Part shown: positions 53,182-62,935 of the stretch, piece after piece
Layout: each line of letters opens with the position of its first letter
Numbering within the stretch: position 1 is the stretch's first letter
NCBI GenBank assembly: GCA_016713085.1
Contig: JADJPV010000001.1
Location: 1,385,001-1,449,000 of the forward strand
From: Chitinophagaceae bacterium
GTDB lineage: Bacteria; Bacteroidota; Bacteroidia; Chitinophagales; Chitinophagaceae
Direction: 5' to 3'
Length of the DNA: 64,000 nt
The notes under the pieces: model-generated
What the model saw: only the letters and a program-made list of their open reading frames with translations
Databases searched by the model: none
What the model was told of the DNA's origin: nothing
Position numbers and translations under genes: made by a program

Positions 53182-55146
53182 ATGAGATTATCCATCATCA
53201 TTGTCAATTACAACGTAAAATATTTCCTGGAGCAGTGCCTGCTGTCAGTACAAAAAGCTGTTGACGGAATGCAGGCAGAGGTTTTTGTTGTTGATAATGC
53301 TTCATCAGATGGAAGCAGGGAATATCTCGAACCAAAGTTCAATACTGTTCAATTTATCTGGAATGAAGAAAATCTTGGTTTCGGTAAAGCCTGCAACCAG
53401 GCCCTGAAGCTGGCAACGGGTGATTTTATTTTATTCCTTAACCCCGATACAATTGTTTCCGAAGACTGTTTCAGCGCCTGTATTTCTTTTTTAGAAAGAA
53501 CAACAGATGCAGGTGCATTAGGCATCCGTATGCTGGATGGCAGAGGAAATTTTTTACCGGAAAGCAAGCGTTCCTTCCCTTCACCACTTACTTCGTTTTA
53601 TAAACTGAGCGGACTCTCTGCTTTATTTCCTAAATCAAAAACATTCAGCCGTTATCATTTAAGTTATTTAGATGAACACAAAAATCATGAAGCAGATGTG
53701 CTGGCCGGCGCTTTTATGATGATTAAAAAAGAAGTACTGGAAAAAACAGGCGGCTTTGATGAAGCATTCTTCATGTATGGTGAAGATGTTGATTTGAGTT
53801 ACCGCATTCAACAGGTGGGCTGCTCCGCAACAGGCGGGAAATTTAAAAATTATTACTTCAGTGAGCAATCCATCCTGCATTTCAAAGGCGAAAGTACCAA
53901 GAAGGGTTCAGTGAATTATGTGCGGATGTTTTATATGGCCATGAGTCGCTTTGTAAAAAAACATTACTCTACTTCCAAAGCAGGAATGTTTTCGGCATTG
54001 ATCAACACTGCAATCTGGCTGAGAGCTTTGCTGAGTATTGTAAAACGGTTTATTTTGAAGATCGGCTTACCGGTTTTAGATGCACTGTTGATTATTCTCT
54101 CTTTCTGGCTGGCCAGATATATTTGGGTAAACTATGTACGGACAGAAATTATTTATAATGATCAATTGCTTTGGATTTCATTTACAGGCATTTCCATCTT
54201 GTTCCTGCTGGTGAGTTATTATACAGGCTTGTATGAAAAGATGTTTCGCTATAAAAATTTGCGGAGGTCAACCATTATTTCACTTGTAATTATTCTGGCA
54301 GCTTATTCGTTATTACCGGAACGGTTTCGCTTTTCAAGAGGTATTGTTGTTAGCGGATCATTGTTCAGTTATATCATTTTATATATCTGGCGCTGGTTTT
54401 TACTGAAAACAGATATTGTACAAAAAGCAGAAAATGAAGACGAACACTTTACAGTAGTTGCCGGTACTCAACAGGATTTACAAACAGTGAACTTTTTGCT
54501 GAAGCATTCGGGATGACTGCAGCATATCCAGGGTTTTGTAAGTCCACTCAGCGAAGAACGTTCACTTGGTAACTTGAATGATTTGCAAAAGCTGCTGGCA
54601 AACGCACCCTTGAAAGAGTTGATTCTCTGCGAAAGCAAAGACCTTTCTTTTGCGCAGATCATTTCCCTGTATGAACAAACGGGGCAGCAGGTAAAACTGA
54701 GATTACATGCAGCAGGAAGTGACAGCATCATTGGCAGCGATTCAAAAAATGAAGCCGGGCAGGTATTGAACAGCCGGCAATACCAATTAGCACAGTCGGT
54801 GAATCTCCGTTTAAAAAGACTGGTCGACATTGTTTCTTCCGCCTTTTTATTAGTCCTGTTTCCTTTTCATTTTATCTTCAATAAACATCCGCTTACTTTA
54901 TTAAATAATAGTATGCAGGTATTACTTTACCGGAAAACATGGATCGGTTATTCAACTGTACATCAGCATTTGCCTAAACTCAAGCCATCTGTGCTGGGGC
55001 CTGCCGGTATACCGCATATCCAGATGCAGTTGAATGCAGAGGGTCTGTTACTGGCCGATGAATGGTATGCCCGGGAGTATGAAGTGTTAAATGATATCAG
55101 AATCCTTTTTTCCAGTTATAAAAAATTAGGTATCAATCGTCATTGA
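53182..55146 (+). CDS. GT2 glycosyltransferase fused to a membrane and PGT-like C-terminal part (in-frame stop)
   Basis: 654 codons if the TGA at 54514-54516 is read through; the frame is unchanged on both sides. Residues 1-240 are a GT-A family 2 domain: SIIIVNYNVKYFLEQCL, VVDNASSDGSREYL, LFLNPDTIVSEDC and FDEAFFMYGEDVDLSYRIQQ. Then come four to five membrane helices (VLDALLIILSFWLARYIWV, WISFTGISILFLLVSYYTGL) and, past the stop, a part resembling polyprenyl glycosylphosphotransferases (LRLKRLVDIVSSAFLLVLFP) but without a clear catalytic motif. It probably acts in surface polysaccharide synthesis. Without read-through only the GT2 and helices are made. Confidence 0.83.
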
Positions 55147-55151
55147 GTTGG

Positions 55152-55159
55152 TACATTTG
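55152..55159 (+). promoter_or_regulatory. -7 box upstream of the GH3-family gene
   Basis: TACATTTG matches TAnnTTTG, 5 bp past the glycosyltransferase stop and 19 bp before ATG 55179. No TTG at the usual spacing. Confidence 0.45.
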
Positions 55160-55178
55160 TTACAATTGAACGGTAAGC

Positions 55179-56705
55179 ATGTCACTAATTGAACTTAATC
55201 TTCCAAAATCACTCAGCAGGGCTTTAAACCTGCCTGTCAATTCACCCAAAAGACAGCAGATCAAAGTGCTGAAAAATCTATTGAAGAAAGCGAAATACAC
55301 ACAGTTTGGTCAGCATTATCGTTTTGACCAGATTCTGAACGATCGCCACCCTGGAAAAAAATTCCAGGAGCTGGTACCTGTGTCCGATTACAATAAAATT
55401 TACAGTCAGTGGTGGCACAAAACATTAGAAGGTCAAACGGATGTTTGCTGGCCGGGTGCAATTAAATATTATGCACTTAGTTCCGGCACCAGTGAAGCTG
55501 CCAGTAAATATATTCCCATCACCAACGACCTGATGCGTGGCAACCGTGTTGTAATGATCAAGAGTTTACTTTCATTACGTACCTATGAAAATCTTCCGGT
55601 ACGAAGTGTAAGTAAGGGATGGCTGATGCTGGGTGGAAGTACAGATCTGCAAAAAGGTCCGGGTTATTATTCAGGTGATCTAAGCGGCATCACCGCTAAA
55701 CGGGCTCCTTTCTGGTTCAGCCCTTTTTACAAACCCGGTAAAAAAATTGCACGTACCAAAGACTGGACTAAAAAATTAGAATACGTTGTTAATGAAGCAC
55801 CCAATTGGGATATTGGTTTTGTGATTGGTGTTCCTGCATGGATACAGATGTGTATGGAAATGATCATTGAGCGTTACAAACTCAAAAACATTCATGAAAT
55901 ATGGCCGAACCTGGCATTTTTTGTACACGGAGGTGTTGCCTTTGAACCATACAAACATGGCTTTGAAAAATTATTAGGCAAGCCATTGATCTATATTGAA
56001 ACCTATCTCGCCAGTGAAGGATTTATTGCCTATCAAAGCAGACAGGATGCACAGGGGATGAAGCTTGTTACCAACGAGCATATCTTTTTAGAGTTTGTTC
56101 CATTCAATGATAAAAATTTTGATGCTGACGGAAACATCGTTGACAAGCCCGAAGCATTGATGATTCATGAAGTGGAAGAAGGGAAAGTATATGCAATTCT
56201 GCTCAGTACCAGCGCAGGTGCATGGCGTTACTTAATTGGCGATACGGTGAAGTTTACCGATAAAGAAAAATGTGAAATTGTTATTACCGGCCGCACCAAG
56301 CACTTCCTCAGTTTAGTGGGCGAACACTTAAGTGTTGACAATATGAACAAGGCCATTCAAATGGTGAGCGAAGAGTTGAATATTTCAATACCTGAATACA
56401 CCGTTGTGGGCGAGCCACAAGGAAATTTCTTTGCGCATCACTGGTATGTTGCCTGCGATGACCGTGCAACTGCTGATGATATCAGGAATAAAATAGATGC
56501 AGCGCTGAAAGAGATCAATGATGATTACGCCGTTGAACGTGTGAGCGCATTGAGAGATGTGTACCTTGATATACTTCCTGAAGCAAGCTTTATGGAATTC
56601 ATGAGGCTGAAAGGCAAAATAGGATCGCAGCATAAGTTTCCCAGAGTATTGAAAGGAAAGATGCTGGCCGACTGGAAACAGTTTCTTGAAACCGGAAAAT
56701 TATGA
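55179..56705 (+). CDS. GH3 auxin-responsive promoter family protein (acyl-adenylate-forming)
   Basis: 508 residues of the ANL-like GH3 family: PVSDYNKIYSQWWHKTLEGQ, YYALSSGTSEAASKYIPITN (ATP-binding loop), YIETYLASEGFIAYQSRQD, YRYLIGD-like WRYLIGDTVKFTD and ITGRTKHFLSLVGEHLSVDN. In plants GH3 enzymes join amino acids to acyl hormones; the bacterial substrate is unknown, probably a carboxylic acid activated as an adenylate. The stop overlaps the region of the LysE start by about 20 bp, so the two are likely co-transcribed. Confidence 0.92.
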   Translation: MSLIELNLPKSLSRALNLPVNSPKRQQIKVLKNLLKKAKYTQFGQHYRFDQILNDRHPGKKFQELVPVSDYNKIYSQWWHKTLEGQTDVCWPGAIKYYALSSGTSEAASKYIPITNDLMRGNRVVMIKSLLSLRTYENLPVRSVSKGWLMLGGSTDLQKGPGYYSGDLSGITAKRAPFWFSPFYKPGKKIARTKDWTKKLEYVVNEAPNWDIGFVIGVPAWIQMCMEMIIERYKLKNIHEIWPNLAFFVHGGVAFEPYKHGFEKLLGKPLIYIETYLASEGFIAYQSRQDAQGMKLVTNEHIFLEFVPFNDKNFDADGNIVDKPEALMIHEVEEGKVYAILLSTSAGAWRYLIGDTVKFTDKEKCEIVITGRTKHFLSLVGEHLSVDNMNKAIQMVSEELNISIPEYTVVGEPQGNFFAHHWYVACDDRATADDIRNKIDAALKEINDDYAVERVSALRDVYLDILPEASFMEFMRLKGKIGSQHKFPRVLKGKMLADWKQFLETGKL

Positions 56706-56724
56706 GGATAGAATCACTCCAAAT

Positions 56725-57356
56725 ATGACGGAGGCAATCATCAAAGGTTTGGCATTAGGTTTATTACTGGCCATCAGTATGGGTCCGGTTATTTTCTCCA
56801 TTATTAAACAAAGCATCAGCAACGGCCACAAAGGCGGCTTAAGTTTTGCCATTGGTGTTGCAGCAAGTGATTTAACACTTGTCCTCGTCAGTAATGTGTT
56901 CACTGAACTATTCAACCGATTACTTCGTTTTGAAAAAATCATTGGTATGAGTGGCAGTATTCTGCTTATGGGTATTGGTATTTATTTTCTGTTCTTTAAA
57001 AAAATGAAACTGAATGAAATGGGTGATGGCATTGAGATGAAACGGAATGCAGGTGATTATGCCCGGATCTTTTTTGCCGGTTACTTTATGAACCTGCTCA
57101 ACCCCGGCGTTATTGCATTCTGGTTTACATGGGCAACAGCTTTTATTACCACTCCCGTAAACGAACGTATTGCATTGTTTGGTTCCTGCCTGGCAGTTGT
57201 GTTTATTGCTGATTTGCTGAAAGTATTTCTGGCGAACCGTTTACGCAAGCGGCTTACTTTAAAACCATCAACATTATTAATAAAATTTCAGGGCTTACTT
57301 TGCTTGTGTTTGGAGTTGTGATTATGGTGGGGATTCTGTTTTATAAAAGCAGGTAG
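56725..57356 (+). CDS. LysE family translocator (apparent frameshift)
   Basis: About 211 residues from ATG 56725 with five to six membrane helices. ALGLLLAISMGPVIFSIIKQ carries the family's Gly-Pro, and GGLSFAIGVAASDLTLVLVS, FFAGYFMNLLNPGVIAFWFT follow. Near the C terminus the frame breaks in an A4 run (57261-57264); one more A gives RLTLKTINIINKISGLTLLV and a last helix ending at TAG 57356. Exporter of amino acids or similar compounds. Coupled to the GH3 gene upstream. The break removes only the last helix. Confidence 0.87.
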
Positions 57357-57380
57357 ATAAAACAATTTGCTCAATACAAA

Positions 57381-57404
57381 AACACCCCGCAAAAGCAGGG
57401 TGTT
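57381..57404. terminator. Terminator between LysE and WG-repeat genes
   Basis: Stem aacaccccgc / gcagggtgtt (one mismatch) with an aaaa loop lies between the convergent genes; A/T runs on both sides allow use in both directions. Confidence 0.75.
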
Positions 57405-57423
57405 AAAAAATATTTGAATTTCT

Positions 57424-58545
57424 TTATCTCTTATTCGGCAAATCAGCAATTTTCTCTCCTTTATAATTAATATACCAGGCTTTGCCATCTCTGTTTACAA
57501 GCAGCATATTCTCTGCCATTGGTATAATACTGCCGAAACCTTCTTCTACCACATGCTTTCCGGTAATATCAAAGAGGTACATGATTTCATCTTTTGTTGT
57601 GTTTCCATAAAACAGGTTTTCTTTTAAAATCTGCAGATTAAGAAAAGGTGTTTGTTCGAAAACTGTTTTTCCATCCTCAGCCAGCAGATATCTGCCACTG
57701 TCGCTTTCAACAATTGCATAGCCCTTATAAAAATTAGAGACAGAATTATATTTCAGCGGAATAATCACTTTCCCTGTAAGATCAATGATCCCTTCTTTCC
57801 CTGATGCTTTTTCTTTTACAACCAGCAGGTTGTTTTCAATCGGCTGAATTTTTTCATACAATTCAATATTGGCCAGGTTGACCAGTTGTCCTGTTTTATC
57901 AACCAACAACGTTTTGTTTCCTTTTTTCCCAACAACATATCCCTTCGCAAAACCATCTGTAATCCCCAGTTCATCGTATTCAAAAGGCACAACAGTTTTA
58001 TTGGTTTTATCAACTGCTCCATATTTATTTCCTTTTTGCAGAATAGCAATTCCGCCACTGAACCAGGAAATATTTACTTCATCATATTCAAAAGGAATGA
58101 TCACATTATTGGCTGAATCAATAAACCCATATTTCGATTTCAAGTCCCTGGCAGAAAACAAACCGTCGTTATAATCTCCAATGTAGTCATATAAAAAATC
58201 AACCAGCAGCTTCCCTGTCTTATCAATGATCCCCATTTTACCGTCTTTTTTTACAGTAGCAAAGCCATGCCTGAACTGTGAAGGGCTTTCAAACTGCAAT
58301 GGTATGACCAGTTTCCCGCTGGTGTCAACAAAGCCCCACTTGCCGTCTTTTAAAACTGCATCAAAGCCCTCGGCAACATCCCACACATTATCATATTGCC
58401 CTTTTAATTTTTCCTGCAACTTCAGGGTAATTATTTCATCAGGTACCGGAAGTTCTTTGGTTTCAGTTGCTTCTGTTTTTTTAGTTGGAGTGTTGCAGGC
58501 AAACAGCAGACCTGCAAAAAAACTGGCAACAATAATTTTTTTCAT
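57424..58545 (-). CDS. WG-repeat lipoprotein
   Basis: 373 residues with lipobox (FFAGLLFACNTPTKK). Six to nine WG-type beta repeats cover residues 55-370: DGKWGFVDTSGKLVIPLQFE, DGKMGIIDKTGKLLVDFLYD, SKYGFIDSANNVIIPFEYDE, NKYGAVDKTNKTVVPFEYDE and later versions. The repeat is abundant in Bacteroidota; it is thought to mediate binding, without known catalysis. Outer-membrane-anchored or periplasmic. It converges with LysE. Confidence 0.9.
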   Translation of the reverse strand: MKKIIVASFFAGLLFACNTPTKKTEATETKELPVPDEIITLKLQEKLKGQYDNVWDVAEGFDAVLKDGKWGFVDTSGKLVIPLQFESPSQFRHGFATVKKDGKMGIIDKTGKLLVDFLYDYIGDYNDGLFSARDLKSKYGFIDSANNVIIPFEYDEVNISWFSGGIAILQKGNKYGAVDKTNKTVVPFEYDELGITDGFAKGYVVGKKGNKTLLVDKTGQLVNLANIELYEKIQPIENNLLVVKEKASGKEGIIDLTGKVIIPLKYNSVSNFYKGYAIVESDSGRYLLAEDGKTVFEQTPFLNLQILKENLFYGNTTKDEIMYLFDITGKHVVEEGFGSIIPMAENMLLVNRDGKAWYINYKGEKIADLPNKR

Positions 58546-58764
58546 GCAAATAGTTTGTACAAGATTACCATGTTCTGAGAAGAATAGAATGCCCTCTCTT
58601 GGGTATTTTTAACCACAGTATATTTCTTCGCTGAGGGGTAAGGCTGTCTTTCCTCTGACTTCCATATTTTATCCCCTGTATTCCTGCCCTTCCTTTTTCC
58701 CGATCTTTACATTTACGGGTTTAACATTCTCTTTCATCATTCTGTTGTTCTTTTGATGGTTATA

Positions 58765-59277
58765 ATGAAACCTATTTACTTTTTTTGTTTTATACTGCTG
58801 TTCCATTTTTCTGCTGCAGCCCAGTTTAATCAGCTGATTCTGCGGAAGAATGGCATTGCAAAAAAAAGATACAGCGAAGGTTCGGCAATAACCATTCAAA
58901 CAAAACTTGGATTGAAATACAGCGGCACCATTTATCTTATTCAGAACGACAGTATCTTTTTTTCCGGAGGCGGAATTCATAAAAACGAAATCGTTGCCGT
59001 GTACAAAAAATCAGGTGCAAAGGAACGCATCATTCCTTTCAGCAAGGAAGCTTTCCTGTATGCCAACGCAGGCATCCCTCTTTTTACAGCAGGCCTTGTG
59101 ATCAGCGGTCAGCCCTTTGTTACTTCATTGATTGCCGGAGTAACTCTTGTGTATGCACCGATCATGTTCTACAATATCAAACGTGTAATAACCAATGGAA
59201 ACAAACGTTACATTATTGGTGAAAAATACGATCTGCAGGTGCTGGATCTTTATAAAGCTGAAAAAGTTCCCAACTAA
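58765..59277 (+). CDS. Small exported protein of unknown function
   Basis: 170 residues from ATG 58765 (signal KPIYFFCFILLFHFSAAAQ); ATG 58756 would add three residues. The protein has YSEGSAITIQTKLGLKYSGT, IYLIQNDSIFFSGGG, a hydrophobic pair (AGIPLFTAGLVISG; TSLIAGVTLVYAPIMFYNI) and NGNKRYIIGEKYDLQVLDL. The order SGTI...DSI, membrane segments, KRYIIGEK parallels the proteins at 3980-4495 and 6129-6614. It is 8 bp upstream of mtgA and likely in one transcript with it. The role is unknown. Confidence 0.75.
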   Translation: MKPIYFFCFILLFHFSAAAQFNQLILRKNGIAKKRYSEGSAITIQTKLGLKYSGTIYLIQNDSIFFSGGGIHKNEIVAVYKKSGAKERIIPFSKEAFLYANAGIPLFTAGLVISGQPFVTSLIAGVTLVYAPIMFYNIKRVITNGNKRYIIGEKYDLQVLDLYKAEKVPN

Positions 59278-59285
59278 AATTCATC

Positions 59286-60029
59286 ATGTATATTGCAGCA
59301 ATGGCTGAAAAGAAAAATGCAACCAAAAAATCATTTCTCCAGAGAACATTGCGTTTTCTGAAACGTTTGTTTTTGTTTTTATTCATTGCACAGTTTATTT
59401 ATATCATACTGTTGAAATGGATAAACCCTCCCGTTACCATGACTCAATTAGTAAGTGTACTGAAGGGAGAAGGTTTGAAACGGGATTATGTGTCAATTGA
59501 AAACATGTCGTCTAACGCAAGGCTTTCGGTGATTGCATCCGAAGATCAGCTCTTCCCCGATCATGGCGGTTTCGACTGGAAGCATATTGAAAAAGCAATT
59601 GAATACAATAAGAAAAAACCAAACCGTGTACGTGGTGCATCCACCTTATCGCAGCAAACAGCCAAGAATGTTTTTCTGTGGCAGGGCAGAAGCTGGTTGC
59701 GAAAAGGATTGGAAATTTATTTTACTAAAATGATTGAGTGGGTATGGGGGAAAAAAAGAATTCTTGAAGTTTATCTGAATGTAGCTGAAATGGGCAAAGG
59801 AGTTTACGGTATTGAAGCAGCCGGTCAGAAATATTTTCATAAACCTGCTTCTAAACTTAGCAGAACAGAAGCCGCACAGATTGCTGCCTGCCTGCCCAAT
59901 CCAAAAAAATATTCAGTAAAGCCCTTGTCAAGATATGTTGCTGTCCGTTCCGGATGGATTACCCGGCAAATGAATAACCTTGACAGTGACCCCGATATTG
60001 CTCTGTTGATTTTTGATCAGAAAAAATAA
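59286..60029 (+). CDS. mtgA: Monofunctional biosynthetic peptidoglycan transglycosylase
   Basis: 247 residues of GT51. One N-terminal membrane helix (RLFLFLFIAQFIYIILLKW) anchors the catalytic domain, with SEDQLFPDHGGFDWKHIEKA (catalytic Glu), RGASTLSQQTAKNVFLWQGR, ILEVYLNVAEMGKGVYGIEA (second Glu) and EAAQIAACLPNPKKYS. It polymerises lipid II on the outer face of the inner membrane; it has no transpeptidase domain. The start may be 59286 or ATG 59301 (MAEKKNATKK). Confidence 0.95.
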   Translation: MYIAAMAEKKNATKKSFLQRTLRFLKRLFLFLFIAQFIYIILLKWINPPVTMTQLVSVLKGEGLKRDYVSIENMSSNARLSVIASEDQLFPDHGGFDWKHIEKAIEYNKKKPNRVRGASTLSQQTAKNVFLWQGRSWLRKGLEIYFTKMIEWVWGKKRILEVYLNVAEMGKGVYGIEAAGQKYFHKPASKLSRTEAAQIAACLPNPKKYSVKPLSRYVAVRSGWITRQMNNLDSDPDIALLIFDQKK

Positions 60030-60035
60030 GCGGTA

Positions 60036-60569
60036 TTATTTCAGTACCGCATCTACTGCTACAACTGCTGTTTCAAAACGGTGTTCATAATTTCCGCCGA
60101 TTTCAATCCAGGGTTTTCTTTGTTTGGAAAGTATTTCCTTATAGATTTTATATAAGTCCTTCCGAACCTGTAATTCAGGGTACTCCCGCACACCATCATC
60201 GATCCATGGAATATCGGGTTTGCAAAGAAGGTAGAGATCGCTTTGCTGAGTGGCTGCATGTTCAAGAATCCACGGATGGCATTTACCAAATACAACTTCG
60301 CTCCACACTTTCATCACATGCATGTCTGTATCAAAGAAAATAGAAGTGTATTTTTTCTGAGCGGCATCTGCTGTATATTTTTCTGCCAACTCTTCCTGCT
60401 TCTGTGCTATAACAAGGAGATCATCATAATTATACTTTCTTCCAAGTACAATTAAATATTCCCTTGCATACTCCGGGCACCATATTGTATGATAGTGCCG
60501 GGCAAGCTGTTCACACAGAACTGACTTTCCGGTGGATTCGGGGCCAATGACGACAATTTTTTTCAACAT
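60036..60569 (-). CDS. NadR-like ATP-dependent nicotinamide riboside kinase
   Basis: 177 residues: P-loop VVIGPESTGKSVLCEQLARH, then WCPEYAREYL, FFDTDMHVMKVWSEVVFG, LYLLCKPDIPWIDDGVREYP. This is the kinase half of NadR (Ttd14/NadR-type AAA), without the adenylyltransferase domain. It should phosphorylate nicotinamide riboside to NMN, trapping what PnuC imports. It lies 54 bp downstream of pnuC on the same strand, which supports this role. Its stop is 6 bp from the mtgA stop. Confidence 0.92.
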   Translation of the reverse strand: MLKKIVVIGPESTGKSVLCEQLARHYHTIWCPEYAREYLIVLGRKYNYDDLLVIAQKQEELAEKYTADAAQKKYTSIFFDTDMHVMKVWSEVVFGKCHPWILEHAATQQSDLYLLCKPDIPWIDDGVREYPELQVRKDLYKIYKEILSKQRKPWIEIGGNYEHRFETAVVAVDAVLK

Positions 60570-60623
60570 AACGTAAGGACTGCAAAATAACTGTTGATTG
60601 CATACCAGACAACGGTAATAACA

Positions 60624-61241
60624 CTATGTAATTTTACTCTTTCGCATCCATTCCAGAAAGCCAAAAACTGCCATGATCAATAAGATAAAATAATAAACGC
60701 TGGTAAAAACATATTGTTTAACGAAGTACAGGGGAATAGAAGCAATATTGGTGGCAATCCACCAGTACCAGCTTTCCACCTTCTTTTTGGTCATTAACCA
60801 CATGCCTGTGAAAGCTGTTGCCGCAGCAAACGCATCGGCCCAGGGAATAGCTCCCGGCGCAAAGTTTTCTTTCAGGTACTGAAGTGAAAAATAAAGTGCA
60901 ATATAAAAAGCAGCAAAAAAGGCCAGTTGATAACCCCACCAGCGCTTATCTGAAAACTGAATCTTTACAGCTGCGTGTTGAGTTGCGTCTCTCTTTGCCC
61001 AAAGAATCCAACCATAAATACTCATGACTGTATAATAAAAGTTCACTGTGGCTTCGCCAAACAAATGACCCTTAAAACTGAGCCAGATATAAATGACCGT
61101 GTTAACTAACCCAACAGGATATACAAGTATATTTTCTTTTCGGCTGTACCAAACACTTGCAATTCCCGAAGCAACAGCAATGTATTCCAACGCTGTTGTT
61201 TGCTGCATGCCTGTTATAAATTGTTGCCAGATCGTTTCCAT
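60624..61241 (-). CDS. pnuC: Nicotinamide riboside transporter PnuC
   Basis: 205 residues from ATG 61241 (METIWQQFITGMQQT); the longer frame to 61304 lacks membrane-like sequence. Seven to eight membrane segments; PnuC signatures are YPVGLVNTVIYIWLSFKGHL, GEATVNFYYTVMSIYGWILW and WWIATNIASIPLYFVKQYVF. It imports nicotinamide riboside by facilitated diffusion driven by the kinase encoded next. A thiamine (PnuT) role is less likely, since the neighbour is NadR-like and no TPP riboswitch is seen. Divergent from the saccharopine dehydrogenase-like gene. Confidence 0.93.
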   Translation of the reverse strand: METIWQQFITGMQQTTALEYIAVASGIASVWYSRKENILVYPVGLVNTVIYIWLSFKGHLFGEATVNFYYTVMSIYGWILWAKRDATQHAAVKIQFSDKRWWGYQLAFFAAFYIALYFSLQYLKENFAPGAIPWADAFAAATAFTGMWLMTKKKVESWYWWIATNIASIPLYFVKQYVFTSVYYFILLIMAVFGFLEWMRKSKIT

Positions 61242-61316
61242 TGTATTCAAAAGTGAAATTAAATTTTCAGATTCGGCTGTAATTTTTTTCTGGCATCTTT
61301 GCAAAAATTTTCATGT

Positions 61317-62424
61317 ATGACGATTGCTGTTCTTGGTGCAGGTATGGTAGGCAGGGCTATTGCTCTTGACCTGGCAAAAAATTATGCTGTTACTTCTTTT
61401 GATGTAAGTAAAGAGAACCTGCAAATTTTACAGCAAAAAATGCAGACATACAAACTGTTGTTCAGGATTTAAAAGACTACAAAGCATATCCCGCATTTTT
61501 ACATCCCTTCAACCTGGTTGTAACAGCTGTTCCCGGCTTTATGGGTTTTGATACATTAAAGGCGGTAATTGAAAGTGGCAAGAATGTAGCAGACATTTCT
61601 TTTTTTCCTGAAGATGTTTTGCAGTTAGATGCATTGGCGAAAGAAAAAATGTAACCGCTATTGTTGATTGTGGGGTAGCGCCGGGTATGAGCAATTTTAT
61701 CATCGGCAGGTACAATGAAGAAATGAAGATCGATGATTTTGAGATTTATGTCGGTGGATTACCTGTTCATCCAAAACCTCCCTTCTTTTACAAAGCACCT
61801 TTTTCGCCTGTTGATGTAATTGAAGAATACACAAGACCTGCACGACTGAAAGAAAACGGACAGATCGTAACAAAACCGGCGTTAACAGAACGGGAGATGA
61901 TGCAGTTTGAAGGCGTTGGTACGTTGGAAGCATTTAATACGGATGGTCTACGTTCACTACTGTACGCCATGCCGCATGTGCCCACACAAAAGGAAAAGAC
62001 TTTACGCTATCCGGGACATATTGATCTCGTCATTGCATTAAAGCAAAGCGGCTTTTTCAGTGAAGAAAAAATAAACGTTGACGGAAAAGATATTTCTCCC
62101 CTTCAATTCACCTCCAAATTACTAATCAATGAATGGAAGCTGGGCGAAACGGAAGAAGAGTTAACCGTAATGAAAGTGATCATTCATGGCGAAGGAAAAA
62201 CAATTGAATACAACCTGCTGGATTACTATGACAAGGCTTCACAACTATCATCAATGGCAAGAACAACTGGTTATACCTGCACCGCATCAGTAAACCTGTT
62301 GGCTAAAAAGATGGTAACAAAAAAGGGAGTCTTCCCTCCTGAGCTGATTGGCAACGATAAAGCCTGTTTTGATTTTGTATTGAATTATCTCAAAGAAAGA
62401 GGGGTGATCTGGAAAAAGAAATAG
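61317..62424 (+). CDS. Saccharopine dehydrogenase family protein (two apparent frameshifts)
   Basis: About 369 residues if repaired. The N-terminal NAD(P)-binding fold is MTIAVLGAGMVGRAIALDLA. The frame breaks in an A6 run at 61435-61440; a seventh A joins LQQK to NADIQTVVQDLKDYKAYPAF. It breaks again in an A6 run at 61644-61649; a seventh A joins ALAKEK to NVTAIVDCGVAPGMSNFI. The catalytic domain follows: FEIYVGGLPVHPKPPFFYKA, EYTRPARLKENGQ, TLRYPGHIDLVIALKQSGFF. An NAD(P)-dependent oxidoreductase of the saccharopine/carboxynorspermidine group; the substrate is unknown. The box CATCTTTG at 61294-61301 may be its -7 element. Confidence 0.85.
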
Positions 62425-62515
62425 ATCAACTTACCGTCAATTCATAAGAACAGGTGGCTGACAAAAGGTTTTTTGCCTTAGTTTTACGCCTCAATCAAAC
62501 AAAAAATTAATCATT

Positions 62516-62932
62516 ATGATACGTCACGCAACCGCCGTTTGGAATGGCTCAGGAAAAGAAGGTAACGGTCACCTTACAACACAAAGCACCGTTTTAACTA
62601 AAACACAATACTCATATCTCTCCCGTTTTGAAAACGGCGTGGGCACCAACCCGGAAGAATTAATTGCAGCTGCACATGCGGGCTGCTTTGTAATGAAGCT
62701 GAGTTTTATCTTAGGCGCTGCCGGATTTACACCGGAGTCTTTAGAAACAAAGTGTGAAATATCTCTGATAGAAGGCGTGGTAACCAAATCACATCTTATC
62801 TTAACGGCTAAAGTTCCCGGCATCAGCAAAGAAAAATTTGATGAGTGTGTAAAAGATGCTGAAGCTAACTGTCCTATTTCTGCATTACTGGGAAAAGGTT
62901 TGGCAATCAGCAGCGATGCAACATTGGTATAA
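62516..62932 (+). CDS. OsmC family peroxiredoxin
   Basis: 138 residues of the OsmC/Ohr fold, OsmC branch. Catalytic Cys positions are GTNPEELIAAAHAGCFVMKL (peroxidatic) and CVKDAEANCPISALLG (resolving). N-terminal RHATAVWNGSGKEGNGHLTT is typical. It reduces organic hydroperoxides in the cytoplasm with thiol donors. It is transcribed alone; its terminator lies inside the 3' end of the convergent M23 gene. Confidence 0.95.
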   Translation: MIRHATAVWNGSGKEGNGHLTTQSTVLTKTQYSYLSRFENGVGTNPEELIAAAHAGCFVMKLSFILGAAGFTPESLETKCEISLIEGVVTKSHLILTAKVPGISKEKFDECVKDAEANCPISALLGKGLAISSDATLV

Positions 62933-62935
62933 GCA

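Noticed and set aside
18480..54516. Stop-codon reassignment or read-through to explain in-frame TAA (18480) and TGA (54514)
   Set aside because: TAA and TGA terminate many intact genes here with normal family lengths, and no SECIS-like or stimulating structure was recognised. Point errors are simpler.
61242..61316. NAD- or thiamine-linked riboswitch upstream of pnuC
   Set aside because: The 75-bp gap is too short and A/T-rich, and it shows no aptamer-like conserved blocks.
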